Source of the DNA: Scleromatobacter sp964418745
GTDB lineage: Bacteria > Pseudomonadota > Gammaproteobacteria > Burkholderiales > Burkholderiaceae_C
NCBI GenBank assembly: GCA_964418745.1
Contig: CAYQMX010000017.1
Span: 90,556-154,555, forward strand
Length of the DNA: 64,000 bases
Direction: 5' to 3'
Of the stretch, positions 1-10,582 are shown piece by piece (the first letter of the stretch is position 1; each line of letters starts with the position of its first letter). Both the position numbers and the translations under genes were made by a program. The notes beneath the pieces are model-generated. The model made no database searches, was not told where the DNA came from, and saw only the letters and a program-made list of their open reading frames with translations.

Positions 1-3000
1 AAGCTCGTCGTCACCACCGACGGCGGCATCGCGATCGAGAAGGGCGCCGACCTGTCGCTGGCGCGCGCGGCGACCGTCGACCTGGCCTCCGGTGGCTCAG
101 CGGGCATCACGCTGGCGGGCGACATCCATTCCGAAGGCGGCACCGTGACGGCCCGCACGCGCGACCTCGGGTCGCAGGCATTGGGCGGCACGACCCGCGC
201 GGGCGCGGTCACGCTGGCGGCGGGCACGGACGTGGACGTGTCGGGCGACTGGGTCAACCGGGCGCTCGACGGCGCGACCGCCGTCGCGGCGACGGCCGGC
301 GGCACGGTGACGCTCAGTTCGGCGCGCAGCCTGGTGCTCGAGGATGCCAGCCGCATCGACGTCTCCGGCGGCGCCACGGTGTCGACCAGCGGGGCCGTGG
401 CGGGGACGTCCGGCGGCAGCATCACGCTCGAGAGCGACCAGAAGCGCGGCGCGGGCGCGAACGACGCGGCCTCGGCGGTGCACCTGGGGGCGACCCTCGT
501 CGACCAGTCGCTCGTCACCGGCGGCACGCTCGCCCTGCACGGCATGGATGCGGTGACCGTCGGCAACCAGCCGCTGCCCCTGGGCGTGCAGGACGGCCTG
601 CAGACCGGATCGCTGCAGCTGTCCTCGCAATTCTTCGACCGGGGCGCCTTCGCCCGCTACGACATCCAGGCCTTCAGCAAGCTGGACATCCAGCGCTCGG
701 TCGTGATCGCCCCGCAGGCGAGCAACTGGTTGCTCACGCCCTCGGCGCGCGGCGTGGCCAGCGGCACGCGGATGTCCAGCTTCCTGACCGAGGGCCGCTT
801 GTTGGACGCCCAGCGCAGTCCGGTCAGCGTGAGCCTGTCGGCCGTCACGCCGGTCGGCGCGGCCGTCCTGGGCGACCTCGTCGTCGGGGCGGGCGCGGCG
901 ATCGTCACCGACCCGCTGGCGTCGGTCACGCTCAAGGCCGGCCGCAACCTGGACCTGGAAGGGCGCATCGCCGCCCCGGGCGGCACGGTCGCCCTGGCCA
1001 TCGTCGATGGCGCCGGCGTCAACGCGGTGGACAACCCGGTCGCCGGGTCGCTGGTGGTGGGGCCGCGGGCCTCGATCGACGTGTCGGGCACGTCCATTCG
1101 CCAGCCGGTGACCGGCGCGTACGCGCAGGGCCAGGTCGTCGACGGCGGCAGCGTGTCGCTGTCGGTCACGGGCAGCAACGCGCGCCTGAGCGCGGTCGAC
1201 ATCGCCCAGGGCGCCGTCATCGCGGCCGATGGCGCCAGCGACGTGCTGGGCGTGACCACGACCAATGCCGCCGGCAGCACGTCGCAGGACCTGCGTGAGT
1301 TGGACAGCAACGGCGGCAGCATCGCGATCACGGCGGAAGAGGGCGGCGCCGTCGTCAACGGCGCGCTGCATGCGCAGGGCGGCGGCAGCGCTGGCGCGGC
1401 GGGCACGTTCTCGCTGTCGCTCTCGGGCCTGCGCGTCGTGCGCGAATCCGGTCCGGTCGACCTGGTCGACAACTACGCCATCGTCGTGCAGGACGCCCCC
1501 GTGACCCAGGCGACGGCCGTCGACGGCGTTGCCCAGTTGTCGGCATCCAGCCTGGCCGACGGCTTCGCGAACGTGACGCTGCATTCGATGGACCGGATCC
1601 GTTTCAACGGCGACGTCTCGCTCAAGGTGGCCGGCAACGTCACGCTGGACGCGCCCCTGATCACGGCGTCGCCGCAGAGCCGCTCGGTGGCCGTGCAGGC
1701 CGGCGGCGCGCTGCTGCTCGGCGCCACGCCGGCCAGTGACCTGCCCACGCCCACCACCGCGCTGCCGGGTTCGGCCGCGCTGTCGCTGAACGGCGACCTC
1801 GTGGAGTTCTACGGCATGCAGGGGCTGCAGGGTTTCCAGGGCGTCACGGCCACGGGCACCGACGAGATCCGGCTGGCCGGCGTCCAGTCCGCGGCCCAGC
1901 AGGGCAAGCTCTCGCTGCAGGCCGACCTGGCCCTGTCGGCCCCGCAGGTGAGCGTGACCTCCGGCTCCGCCTTCACGATCGACGCGCCGGGGCAGCGCGT
2001 GCTGCTGACCGGCGGCGACCGCAGCAGCGTGGCGCCGCTGTCGGCCGGCGGCTCGATCACCGTCAACGCGAGCGACATCACGACCGTCGACCCCGCCAAC
2101 GCGGCCGCCTACGGCGTGCTGCGCGCACCGCTCGGCCAGATCACGCTGAATGCCAGCGACAGTGTCGTCATCGGCAGCGGCAGCGACATCTCGGTGTCGG
2201 GCGCCGGACAGACCGTGCTCTACGGCAGCACCGTCAACGGCGCGAACTGGACCTACGACAACCACGCCGTCACCGCGCCGACGGCCAAGAGCGTGACCCT
2301 GGCCGCACCGGTCGTCGACGTCAACGCCGGCGCGACCATCGACAACACCGGCGGCGGAAACCTGATCGCGACCGAGTTCGTCGCGGGTCCCGGCGGTTCC
2401 AAGGACATCTTCGCCGGCGCTGCCGCCGGCGCCTACGCGCTCGTGCCGACGATCAAGGGCTTCGCGCCCCAGGATTTCGACGTGTCGGTGCTCAAGGACG
2501 CCACCGGCGCGGTGGCCAACGTGGCGCTTGGCAAGCAGATCACCATCGGTGCCGGGGGCCCGGTGCCCGCGGGAACCTACGCGCTGCTGCCCGCACGCTA
2601 CGCGCTGCTGGACGGCGCCTTCCTGGTCAAGCCGGTCGCCTCCAGCGCCCCGCTGGCCCTTGGCGCGACGATCGCGCGGCAGGACGGCTCAGTGCTGGTG
2701 GGCGGCCAGATCGGTACCGCCGGCCTGGGCTCGACCAGCGCGGTGCCGCAGACTTTCCAGTTGTTCAGCTCCAAGCTCGCACAGACCTTCAGCCAGGTCA
2801 ACGTCAGCAGCGCCGATACCTATTTCGCCGCGCAGGCGCAAGCTGCAGGAACGCCCGTTCCGAAGCTGCCGCAGGACGCGGGCCGCCTGAACATCGCCGC
2901 GCAACAGGTCGCGCTCAAGGGCACGACGCTGTTCACGGTGCCCAAGACCGGCGGCGTGGGTGGCGAGCTGGACCTGTCCGCGGACCACATCCAGATCGGC

Positions 3001-6000
3001 GACGTCGGCGCGGCGCCGGCGGGCACGCTCGCCCTGAGCGTCGCCGACCTCAATGCCACCACGGCCGCGCTGCTCGTGATCGGCGGCACCCGCTCGGCCG
3101 ACGGTAGCCAGTTGACCACCGGCGCGAGCACCGTGACCCTGGACAACGGCAGCGACGCGCTCAAGGGTGCCGACCTGGTGCTGCTGGCGCGCGACAGCGT
3201 CGAACTGAAACCCGGTGCCAGCATCGTCGCGAACGCGACGAGCAGCACCGGCGCGAGCGACCAGGTGCTCGCCCTGCAGGGCGACGGCGCGCTGCTGCGC
3301 GTGAGCGCGGATCCCGCCGCGACCACCATGCGCACCGGTGCCGTGCGCGCAGCGGGCGACCTGGTCATCGATGCCGGTGCCAGCCTCACCGGCGGCGCGG
3401 TCACGGCGGAAGCCACGCATTCGACGGTCATCGCCGGCGACACCGCCTTCCACGCGTCGGCCATCACGCTGGGCGCGAGCCGGATCGCGGTCGGCAGCGC
3501 GGACGATGCGCCACCGGCCGCCACCACGCTGGTCATCACGCCGACGCTGAGCGCGCAGTTCGCCGGCGCGCAGTCGCTCACGCTGCGCAGCTTCGATGGC
3601 ATCGACCTGTCCGGCAATGCCGTCCTCGGCGGCAGCGGCCTCCAGTCGCTGACGATAGACACCGGCGCACTGCGCCTGGTCGGCGCCGACGCCAACGCCA
3701 CCATCGCGGCCGGCGGCATCACCCTGCTCAACTCGTCGGGCTCGACCACCGAGACGACGGCCGGCGGCGGCCAGCTGAACGTCACGGCCACGGGCACCGC
3801 GGGCGGCAGCGGCCAGATCGTCGTCGGACCGGGCAGCAGCTCGGTCAGCGGCGCCGCGAAGACGACCCTGTCGGCGACGAACGAACTGGTCGTCTCGGGG
3901 CAGGCGCAGCTCCAGGCGTCGGGCGACCTCGCCCTGGCGGCCAGCGCGCTGCAAGCCACCGCGCAGGCGGACGCGTCGCTCGCGTCCGCGGGTGTGTTGA
4001 CCTTGTCCTCCAGTGGCGGTGTCGCCACCGCCGCGGCCGGCGGTGGTGCCCATGTGGCACTCAGCGGGGCGGCGATCGAGCAGTCGGGCCGCATCGTGCT
4101 GCCCTCGGGCCAACTGAGCCTGTCGGCGGCCACGGGCGACGTGCACCTGGCGTCCGGCGCCGCCATCGACCTGGCGGGCCGCGACAAGACCTTCGACGGG
4201 GTCGTCGTCTCGACCTCGGGCGGCGACCTTCAGGCCCAGGCCGTGGCCGGCAACGTGCGCCTCGACGCCGGCTCGACCGTCGGCGTGTCGGCCGGCTCGA
4301 CCGGCGGCGCGGCGGGCAGCGTGTCGATCGCGGCCAGCAGCGGCAGCGTCTCGCTGGACGGCGTGCTGAGCGCCGTCGCGCGCGCGGGCCAGGCCGGCGG
4401 GCAACTGTCGGTCGACAGCGGCACCCCGCTGGACCTGGACGCGCTGCAGCGCACGCTCGCCGCGAGCGCCGGCAACTTCACCGACGCCATCACGCTGCGC
4501 AATCGCAGCGGCGACCAGGTGCTCGCCGCTGGCGGACCGGGTTTCACGGCGCAGCACCTGGTCCTGCAGAGCGATGCCGGCTCGCTGACCGTGGCGGGCA
4601 GGCTCGACACCGGCAACACGTCCGGCGGCAGCATCGTGCTGGCCGCGGGCGACACGCTGACCGTCGCCGCCGGCGCCAACCTGTCTTCGCACAGCACCGG
4701 CAACGTCGGTGGCCAGGTGCAGCTGATGGCCGGCAACGTCGCGCAGGACGCCGACGGCAACCTGGTGGGCAACGGCCGCATCCTGCTGAACGGCGGCCTC
4801 ATCGACGTCGGTGCTGCGACACCGGGCGGCGCGGCCGGCAGCGTGCTGCTGCGCGCCCAGCGCACCGACGATGGCCAGGACGTCCGCATCTCGCAGACGA
4901 CCGGTGCGGCGGGCACGGCGATCGCGGGTGCGACCGCGCTCCAGGTCGAGGCCGTCAAGCAGTACCAGACGGACACGATTGACGATGCGCTCATCGACCA
5001 GGTCAACGCCGACAACGTCGGCTTCGCGGGCACGAACGGCGCCAACGCGGCGCGCGTGACCAGCCGGGTCGGCGCGCTGCTCGCGTCTGCGCCGCCGATC
5101 CAGTTGCGGGCGGGCGTCGAGGTCGACCAGCTCGATCCGGGCACCGACCTCGTGATGACGGGTTCCGACGCGAACCACGGCTGGAACCTGACCGCCTTCG
5201 ACAGCCTGGGCCAGGCGATCGCGCAGCCCACGGGCGCGCCGGTCAACCTGACCCTGCGCGCGGCCGGCAACCTCGATGTCCTGGGCAGCATCAGCGACGG
5301 CTTCGTGCCCGCCGGCACGGCGCCCACGTCGGCCGCCGCCGCGTCGGTCATCAAGCCGGCCGCGGTGATCGCGCAGTCGGGCGGAAGCTACCTGGAAGGC
5401 GGCACGATCCGCCTGGTCGGCGGTGCCGACCTGGGCGCGGCCAACGTGATGTCCACGCGCGCGTCGGCCGATGCCGGCGACGTGACCCTGGGCAGCGGCG
5501 ACGGCAGCGACGTGATCGTGCGCACGACCACCGGCAACATCCAGATCGCAGCCGGGCGCGACGTGGTGCTGACCGACCACCAGGCCGTGGTCTACACCAC
5601 CGGCACGCCCACGACGGGCCAGGGCTACGTGGGGCTGGCGGCGCAGGCGCAGAGCCTCCTGCGGTCCGGCACCGTCGCGCAGTCGCCGACGCTGACCAAT
5701 GGCGGCAGCGTGACGGTGACCGCGCAGCGCGACGTGGCCGGCGCCGGCGCGCTCGACTTCGACGGGCAGTACGTGAGCGAGTGGCTTTGGCGCGGCGCCG
5801 ATGCGACCACGAACGGACAGGCCACCTGGTGGGCACGCTACGACCGCTTCCAGCAGGGCTTCGCCACCTTCGGCGGCGGCAACATGACCGTGGCCGCCGG
5901 CCGCGATGCGCTGAACGTCGAGGCGGCCAGCGCGAGCAGCGGCTACATCGCGCGAGACGCGCAGGGGCAGCCCGCCGGGCTGCAGCGGCAGGGCGGGGGC

Positions 6001-8394
6001 GATCTCAGCCTGACGGCGGCGCGCGACATCGTCAACGGCCAGGTGCTCGAGGACGCCGGCACGTTGACGGTGCGCAGCGGTCGCGACATCGTCGGCACGG
6101 CCGACGCCCCGGCGGCCCTGCAGGTGCTGCATGGCGCGAGCCAGATCGACGTGGAGGCGCGCAACGATGCCACGGTGGGACTCGTGACGTCCTTCGGGCT
6201 CGTCAGCGCCGCGGCGCAGGCGTTCTCCCAGCCTTCGAGCCTGACCCTGGTCGGCGCAGCGAGCGGGGCCACGCTGCGCATGGCCGCCGGTGCCGGCGAC
6301 CTGGACTATCTCGGCGTGGCGACGACCGACAACAGCGGCACGGCAGCCGCCCAGAACCACGCGCAATCGACCGGCATCGACAAGGTCATTCCCGATGTCG
6401 CCCTGTTCGCCGCGCCCGCCGGCAGCGTCGCGATCGGAACCGTGGTGCAGGTGTCCGGCACCAGCACCGACCTGAGCATCCTCGCGAGCAAGGACGCGAC
6501 GGTCTCCACGGTGACCGTCGGCGGCACGGATGCGCGCCAGGCGACCCCGACCCTCGTGGACAGTTCAACGGCGGGCGCGCTGGCCAGTTCGCCCTTCGGC
6601 ATCGGCCTGACGCCGTACGACGACGGCAACCGAGACCCGGTGCGCGTCGTCGCGCAGTCCGGCGACCTCGCCGTGGATGGCGAGGTCAACATCGTCAAGC
6701 CGATCCGCCTGCTGGCCGGGCGGGACATCGCGATCGCCCAGAACATGGCCGTGCAGCAGCAAGGTGCCGACGAGCTGTCCTTGGTGCAGGGCGGAAGGGA
6801 CGTCCTCATCACGAAGACCAGCATCCCGGCCAGCCTGAAGGTGCAGGGTCCGGGCGACCTCGTCGTGATGGCCGGACGCAATGTCGCGCTCAACACCTCC
6901 GGCGGCGTGGGGGCTACCGGCAATCGCGAGAATGCCGCCTTGCCGGGCGAGAGCGCGACCATCACCGTGCTGGCGGGCGTCTCGCTCGGCAAGGGCGACT
7001 ACACCGGCGCCTTCGCCACCTGGTTCCCGATCCTCGGCGGCACGGGCGTCGCGGCCTATGCGGCGGACCTGGCGGCCCAGCTCGACGCTGCCAAGTCCGG
7101 CGGCGCCTCGCCCGGGATCGGCAGCGCTGCCGCGGCCGCGTTCAAGTCGGCATCCATCGCCGACCAGGTCGCGCACACGAAATCGCTGGTCGGCGATGCG
7201 GCCTTCGACGCGGCGGTGCTCGCGGACGCGCAACGTCGCGAGGACGCCAGGAATGGCGACGGCGCGACCGTCGACCTGAAGGCGGCCCAGGCCAGCTTCG
7301 CCGCGCTCGCCGACGCCGACAAGCTCAAGGTGGTCGGCACGGCGCTGGCCACCGCATGGGCGACGACCGTGCCCAAGGCGCAGCAAACGCAGGACGTGCT
7401 CGCCTGGGTCGCGGCGCAAGGCCACGCCAACACCAGCGCGACGACGCTGCCGGCGTTCATCGCGAAGGAGACGGGGCAGGCCGGCCTGAGCCTGGCCGAT
7501 TCGTTGACGGCACTGGCCGCGTTGGCACCCGAGCGCCAGGCGATCTACACGAACCAGGTGCTGCTCGCCACGATCCGCGCCGCCGGGCGCGAGGCCTCGG
7601 CGCTGGCCGGCGCCGACCGCACGACCGCCTATGCGAAGGCCTACGACGCGTTGGCCGTGGTGTTCCCCGACGTGGGCGCTGCCGGCAACCTGGACATGGG
7701 CTCCAGCCAGCTGCGCAGCTACCAGGACAGCGCCATCGACGTGCTCACGCCGCGCGGTGGCGTCAATGTCGGCGCGCTCGCCTCGACGACGACGCCCAAG
7801 TCCGCCAGCGACACCGGCATCGTCACCGGTGCCGGCGGCGACATCTCGATGGTCGTGCGCGACGACGTCTCGGTCAACCAGTCGCGGGTCTTCACCGTCG
7901 GCCAGGGCGACCTGCTGATCTGGTCGTCGTACGGCAACATCGACGCGGGCCGCGGCGCCAAGACGGTCACCGGCGCGCCGCCACCGGTGTTCCGCTTCGA
8001 CCCGAACGGCAACTTCGTGATCGACACCTCCGGCTCGTACAGCGGCAGCGGCATCGCGGTGCTCAACGCCGACAGCACGCTCGACCTCTATGCACCGGTG
8101 GGCGAGATCAACGCCGGCGACGCGGGGATCAAGTCGCTGGGCAACGCCTTCCTCGGCGCGGCGCACTTCGTGGGTGCCGACAACCTCAGCATCAGCGGCG
8201 CCGCCGTGGGCGCGCCGCCGGTGGCCTCGAGCGGCGGCGAGACCGCAGGCCTGGCCGCCGCCGGCCAGTCGGCCGCCGCCGCGGGCACCCACGTCGACCA
8301 GGACGACAGCGAAGACGAGAAGGCCCGAAAGCGCCGCAAGCGCCTGAACCTGATCCTCGACTTCCTCGGCTTCGGCGAAGGCGCCGCGAAATGA
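1..8394 (+). CDS. Filamentous haemagglutinin-family exoprotein, 5' end outside window
   Basis: Frame 1 is open from the first base to TGA at 8392-8394, giving 2797 visible residues; the signal peptide and TPS (haemagglutination activity) domain must lie upstream. The protein is almost entirely short beta-strand repeats rich in Gly, Ser, Thr, Ala and Val (runs such as GGSITL, GSVSIAASSGSVSL), typical of secreted beta-helix adhesins of the TpsA/FhaB type. Around residues 2690-2735 there is a DUF3739-like segment (LDLYAPVGEINAGDAGI, then FVGADNLSISG), which is characteristic of this family. The tail is charged and basic (ARKRRKRLNLILDFL). Its stop overlaps a possible ATG of the next gene, so it is the head of the operon running to 14122. 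Expected role: surface or secreted adhesin. No TpsB transporter is visible in the window. Large antisense ORFs over it are GC-skew shadows. Confidence 0.9.
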   Translation, partial: KLVVTTDGGIAIEKGADLSLARAATVDLASGGSAGITLAGDIHSEGGTVTARTRDLGSQALGGTTRAGAVTLAAGTDVDVSGDWVNRALDGATAVAATAGGTVTLSSARSLVLEDASRIDVSGGATVSTSGAVAGTSGGSITLESDQKRGAGANDAASAVHLGATLVDQSLVTGGTLALHGMDAVTVGNQPLPLGVQDGLQTGSLQLSSQFFDRGAFARYDIQAFSKLDIQRSVVIAPQASNWLLTPSARGVASGTRMSSFLTEGRLLDAQRSPVSVSLSAVTPVGAAVLGDLVVGAGAAIVTDPLASVTLKAGRNLDLEGRIAAPGGTVALAIVDGAGVNAVDNPVAGSLVVGPRASIDVSGTSIRQPVTGAYAQGQVVDGGSVSLSVTGSNARLSAVDIAQGAVIAADGASDVLGVTTTNAAGSTSQDLRELDSNGGSIAITAEEGGAVVNGALHAQGGGSAGAAGTFSLSLSGLRVVRESGPVDLVDNYAIVVQDAPVTQATAVDGVAQLSASSLADGFANVTLHSMDRIRFNGDVSLKVAGNVTLDAPLITASPQSRSVAVQAGGALLLGATPASDLPTPTTALPGSAALSLNGDLVEFYGMQGLQGFQGVTATGTDEIRLAGVQSAAQQGKLSLQADLALSAPQVSVTSGSAFTIDAPGQRVLLTGGDRSSVAPLSAGGSITVNASDITTVDPANAAAYGVLRAPLGQITLNASDSVVIGSGSDISVSGAGQTVLYGSTVNGANWTYDNHAVTAPTAKSVTLAAPVVDVNAGATIDNTGGGNLIATEFVAGPGGSKDIFAGAAAGAYALVPTIKGFAPQDFDVSVLKDATGAVANVALGKQITIGAGGPVPAGTYALLPARYALLDGAFLVKPVASSAPLALGATIARQDGSVLVGGQIGTAGLGSTSAVPQTFQLFSSKLAQTFSQVNVSSADTYFAAQAQAAGTPVPKLPQDAGRLNIAAQQVALKGTTLFTVPKTGGVGGELDLSADHIQIGDVGAAPAGTLALSVADLNATTAALLVIGGTRSADGSQLTTGASTVTLDNGSDALKGADLVLLARDSVELKPGASIVANATSSTGASDQVLALQGDGALLRVSADPAATTMRTGAVRAAGDLVIDAGASLTGGAVTAEATHSTVIAGDTAFHASAITLGASRIAVGSADDAPPAATTLVITPTLSAQFAGAQSLTLRSFDGIDLSGNAVLGGSGLQSLTIDTGALRLVGADANATIAAGGITLLNSSGSTTETTAGGGQLNVTATGTAGGSGQIVVGPGSSSVSGAAKTTLSATNELVVSGQAQLQASGDLALAASALQATAQADASLASAGVLTLSSSGGVATAAAGGGAHVALSGAAIEQSGRIVLPSGQLSLSAATGDVHLASGAAIDLAGRDKTFDGVVVSTSGGDLQAQAVAGNVRLDAGSTVGVSAGSTGGAAGSVSIAASSGSVSLDGVLSAVARAGQAGGQLSVDSGTPLDLDALQRTLAASAGNFTDAITLRNRSGDQVLAAGGPGFTAQHLVLQSDAGSLTVAGRLDTGNTSGGSIVLAAGDTLTVAAGANLSSHSTGNVGGQVQLMAGNVAQDADGNLVGNGRILLNGGLIDVGAATPGGAAGSVLLRAQRTDDGQDVRISQTTGAAGTAIAGATALQVEAVKQYQTDTIDDALIDQVNADNVGFAGTNGANAARVTSRVGALLASAPPIQLRAGVEVDQLDPGTDLVMTGSDANHGWNLTAFDSLGQAIAQPTGAPVNLTLRAAGNLDVLGSISDGFVPAGTAPTSAAAASVIKPAAVIAQSGGSYLEGGTIRLVGGADLGAANVMSTRASADAGDVTLGSGDGSDVIVRTTTGNIQIAAGRDVVLTDHQAVVYTTGTPTTGQGYVGLAAQAQSLLRSGTVAQSPTLTNGGSVTVTAQRDVAGAGALDFDGQYVSEWLWRGADATTNGQATWWARYDRFQQGFATFGGGNMTVAAGRDALNVEAASASSGYIARDAQGQPAGLQRQGGGDLSLTAARDIVNGQVLEDAGTLTVRSGRDIVGTADAPAALQVLHGASQIDVEARNDATVGLVTSFGLVSAAAQAFSQPSSLTLVGAASGATLRMAAGAGDLDYLGVATTDNSGTAAAQNHAQSTGIDKVIPDVALFAAPAGSVAIGTVVQVSGTSTDLSILASKDATVSTVTVGGTDARQATPTLVDSSTAGALASSPFGIGLTPYDDGNRDPVRVVAQSGDLAVDGEVNIVKPIRLLAGRDIAIAQNMAVQQQGADELSLVQGGRDVLITKTSIPASLKVQGPGDLVVMAGRNVALNTSGGVGATGNRENAALPGESATITVLAGVSLGKGDYTGAFATWFPILGGTGVAAYAADLAAQLDAAKSGGASPGIGSAAAAAFKSASIADQVAHTKSLVGDAAFDAAVLADAQRREDARNGDGATVDLKAAQASFAALADADKLKVVGTALATAWATTVPKAQQTQDVLAWVAAQGHANTSATTLPAFIAKETGQAGLSLADSLTALAALAPERQAIYTNQVLLATIRAAGREASALAGADRTTAYAKAYDALAVVFPDVGAAGNLDMGSSQLRSYQDSAIDVLTPRGGVNVGALASTTTPKSASDTGIVTGAGGDISMVVRDDVSVNQSRVFTVGQGDLLIWSSYGNIDAGRGAKTVTGAPPPVFRFDPNGNFVIDTSGSYSGSGIAVLNADSTLDLYAPVGEINAGDAGIKSLGNAFLGAAHFVGADNLSISGAAVGAPPVASSGGETAGLAAAGQSAAAAGTHVDQDDSEDEKARKRRKRLNLILDFLGFGEGAAK

Positions 8395-8438
8395 TCCGTT
8401 CTCCCTCTTTCCAGACATCCCAAGGATTGGCTTCGACC

Positions 8439-10145
8439 ATGCGAACCGTCGCCCGTGCCCTCGCGCTAGCCTGCAGCTGCGCGCTCGTTCCCTTCGCCAC
8501 CCACGCTGCAGACAGCAAGGACACGGCGCCCCAGCGCACGCGCATCACGCTCAACACGTCCGCGCAGGGCCTGGAGACGCACGAGGCCGCCGGCGCGGTG
8601 GCCGTCGCGGTGCGCCTGCATTCCGGCAACTTCGACTTCCTGTCCGCCAAGGAGGACGGCTCGGACCTGCGCGTGTTCGCCGGCGACGACAAGACGCCGC
8701 TGAAGTTCAGCATCGAGCGTTTCGACAGCGTCAACGAGCTGGCCGTGCTGTGGGTGCAGGTGCCCACCGTGGCGCCGGGCAGCGAGAAGAACAACTTCTA
8801 CGTCCACGCCGGCGACGCCCGGCCTGCCGGCGAGGCGCCCGGCACCGGCGGCTTCGATGCCGCCACGCTGGTCGCGATCCATTTCAGTGACAAGGACGCG
8901 CTGGGCACGGACGTCGTGGGGGGCCTGAAGACCGCGGCGAAGATCGCGGTCGAGCCCAACGGCCTGCTGGCCGGCAGCGCCGTGCTGGCCGGCACGCCGG
9001 TGGTCTGGCCGGGCGCGGACAAGGTCAAGGTCGATGCCGGCGGCGCCGTCACCGTGTCGATGTGGATCAAGCCCGAGGTGGTCACCAACGGCACGCTGCT
9101 CAAGTGGGGTCCGCTGTCGCTCGAGCTGCAGGGCGGCAAACTGCAGGGCCGTGTCGACAAGGTCGTGCTGACCGACGGCGACGTGCCGGCGCAGGCCTGG
9201 ACGCAGGCGGCCCTGACGGTGGGCGGCGGCAAGGCGACGCTGTACGTCAACGGGGTGGAAGCGGGCCACGCGGACGCCCAGTTGCCGGCGCTCTCCGGCG
9301 CGCTGCAGGTCGGTGAAGGCATCAAGGGCCTGGCCGACGAGATCCAGATCGCCGGCACGACGCGCAGCGCCGACTGGCTGCGCGTGGCCGCGGGCGCGCA
9401 GGGCGCCGAGAGCAGGCTGGTGGCCTCGGTCAAGGACACCGGCGCGGCCGAGGAGGGCGGCAGCCCGGGCTACTTCGGCATCCTGGTCAAGAACCTGACC
9501 ACCGACGCCTGGGCGGTGATCATCATCCTGGCCATCATGTTCGCGGTGGCCTGCTGGGTGGTGGTCACCAAGACCGTGTTCGTGACGCGCGCCGACAAGG
9601 ACAACCGCCGCTTCCTGCAGCGTTTCCGGGCGGCCTCGATGGACATGCTGCACCTGGAAAAGGACGCGGACCATCCCGACTCGTCGCTGTTCCGGCTCTA
9701 CGCGGCCGGCGTGCGCGAACTGGTCAAGCGCGACATCGGCACCGACAAGCCGGAGTCGGCGCGTCCCCTGTCGGGCGCGTCGCTCGACGCGGTCAAGGCC
9801 TCGATCGACGCCGACATGGTGCGCGAGTCGCATCGCCTGAACGCGCAAATGGTGTTCCTGACGATCGCCATCTCGGGCGGCCCGTTCCTGGGCCTGCTGG
9901 GCACGGTGGTTGGCGTGATGGTGACCTTCGCGGCCATCGCCGCGGCGGGCGACGTCAACGTCAACGCGATCGCCCCCGGCATCGCCTCGGCCCTGCTGGC
10001 GACGGTGGCCGGCCTGACCGTGGCCATCCCGTCGCTGTTCGCCTACAACTACCTCGCCTCGCGCATCAAGAACATCTCGTCGGACATGCAGATCTTCGTC
10101 GACGAGTTCGTCACCCGCGTGGCCGAGACCTACGGCGCGCGCTGA
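8439..10145 (+). CDS. DUF2341-LamG-MotA/TolQ/ExbB fusion protein
   Basis: 568 residues. A signal peptide (MRTVARALALACSCALVPFATHA) precedes a DUF2341-like domain at about residues 60-130 (FDFLSAKEDGSDLRVF, ELAVLWVQVPTV), then a LamG/concanavalin-like beta-sandwich (about 190-320, VSMWIKPEVV, GKATLYVNGVEAG). The C-terminal half is a MotA/TolQ/ExbB proton channel: membrane segments near 355-380, 470-500 and 510-540, with GPFLGLLGTVVGVM and the glycine-rich third helix. It should act as the inner-membrane proton channel that energises a TonB-like protein, with a periplasmic sugar- or protein-binding head. An in-frame ATG at 8391 overlaps the previous stop; 8439 is preferred because the signal peptide starts there and AAGGA lies 12 nt upstream. 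ExbD and TonB partners follow directly. Confidence 0.88.
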   Translation: MRTVARALALACSCALVPFATHAADSKDTAPQRTRITLNTSAQGLETHEAAGAVAVAVRLHSGNFDFLSAKEDGSDLRVFAGDDKTPLKFSIERFDSVNELAVLWVQVPTVAPGSEKNNFYVHAGDARPAGEAPGTGGFDAATLVAIHFSDKDALGTDVVGGLKTAAKIAVEPNGLLAGSAVLAGTPVVWPGADKVKVDAGGAVTVSMWIKPEVVTNGTLLKWGPLSLELQGGKLQGRVDKVVLTDGDVPAQAWTQAALTVGGGKATLYVNGVEAGHADAQLPALSGALQVGEGIKGLADEIQIAGTTRSADWLRVAAGAQGAESRLVASVKDTGAAEEGGSPGYFGILVKNLTTDAWAVIIILAIMFAVACWVVVTKTVFVTRADKDNRRFLQRFRAASMDMLHLEKDADHPDSSLFRLYAAGVRELVKRDIGTDKPESARPLSGASLDAVKASIDADMVRESHRLNAQMVFLTIAISGGPFLGLLGTVVGVMVTFAAIAAAGDVNVNAIAPGIASALLATVAGLTVAIPSLFAYNYLASRIKNISSDMQIFVDEFVTRVAETYGAR

Positions 10146-10158
10146 ACCGGAAGCGACC

Positions 10159-10569
10159 ATGTCCGCCGACATCAAGGACGACAACCAGCCCTACGACGAG
10201 ATCAACGTCACGCCGATGCTCGACCTCGCGTACGTGCTGCTGGTGGTGTTCATCATCCTGACCACCGCCTCGGTGCAGGGCGTGAAGGTGAACTCCCCCG
10301 TCACCGATGCGGCCAACAACCTCGCGCGCCCGCAGACGCGCGCGATCACGATCACGGCCGACGGGGCGATGTACCTCGACGCCTATCCGGTGACCCTCGA
10401 GCAGCTGCGCACCTCGCTGGCGCAATACAAGTCCGCCAATCCGGCGCTGCCGGTGGTGCTCAAGGCCGACAGCGCGGCGCAGTACGACAAGGTGATGGAA
10501 GTGCTGGAGGTCGCCAAGCGGCTCGACATCAACGAGATCGGCCTGGTCACGAAGCGCCAGGCGCAATAG
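10159..10569 (+). CDS. ExbD/TolR-family biopolymer transport protein (first copy)
   Basis: 136 residues. A short cytoplasmic N-terminus leads into one membrane helix near residues 16-40, with the family Asp in NVTPMLDLAYVLLVVFIIL; the rest is a periplasmic ExbD/TolR domain ending in a helix-strand that contains VMEVLEVAKRLDINEIGLV. ExbD works with ExbB to couple the proton gradient to TonB. It lies 13 nt after the ExbB fusion and 13 nt before a second ExbD. The two copies share the same N-terminal motif but differ in the periplasmic domain, so they may form a hetero-oligomer rather than being a recent duplication. Confidence 0.92.
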   Translation: MSADIKDDNQPYDEINVTPMLDLAYVLLVVFIILTTASVQGVKVNSPVTDAANNLARPQTRAITITADGAMYLDAYPVTLEQLRTSLAQYKSANPALPVVLKADSAAQYDKVMEVLEVAKRLDINEIGLVTKRQAQ

Positions 10570-10582
10570 ACGAGAGCATCCC

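Noticed and set aside
5781..8390. In-frame 870-codon extension upstream of the DUF2341-ExbB gene
   Set aside because: It is the +3 shadow of the adhesin gene, Arg/Gly-rich, and the true protein begins with a signal peptide at 8439 (or at 8391).
97..8418. Very long antisense ORFs (up to 1225 codons) opposite the adhesin gene
   Set aside because: Arg/Gly/Ala/His-rich low-quality translations caused by high GC and third-position bias; no domains, starts or ribosome sites. The plus frame is a convincing beta-helix protein.
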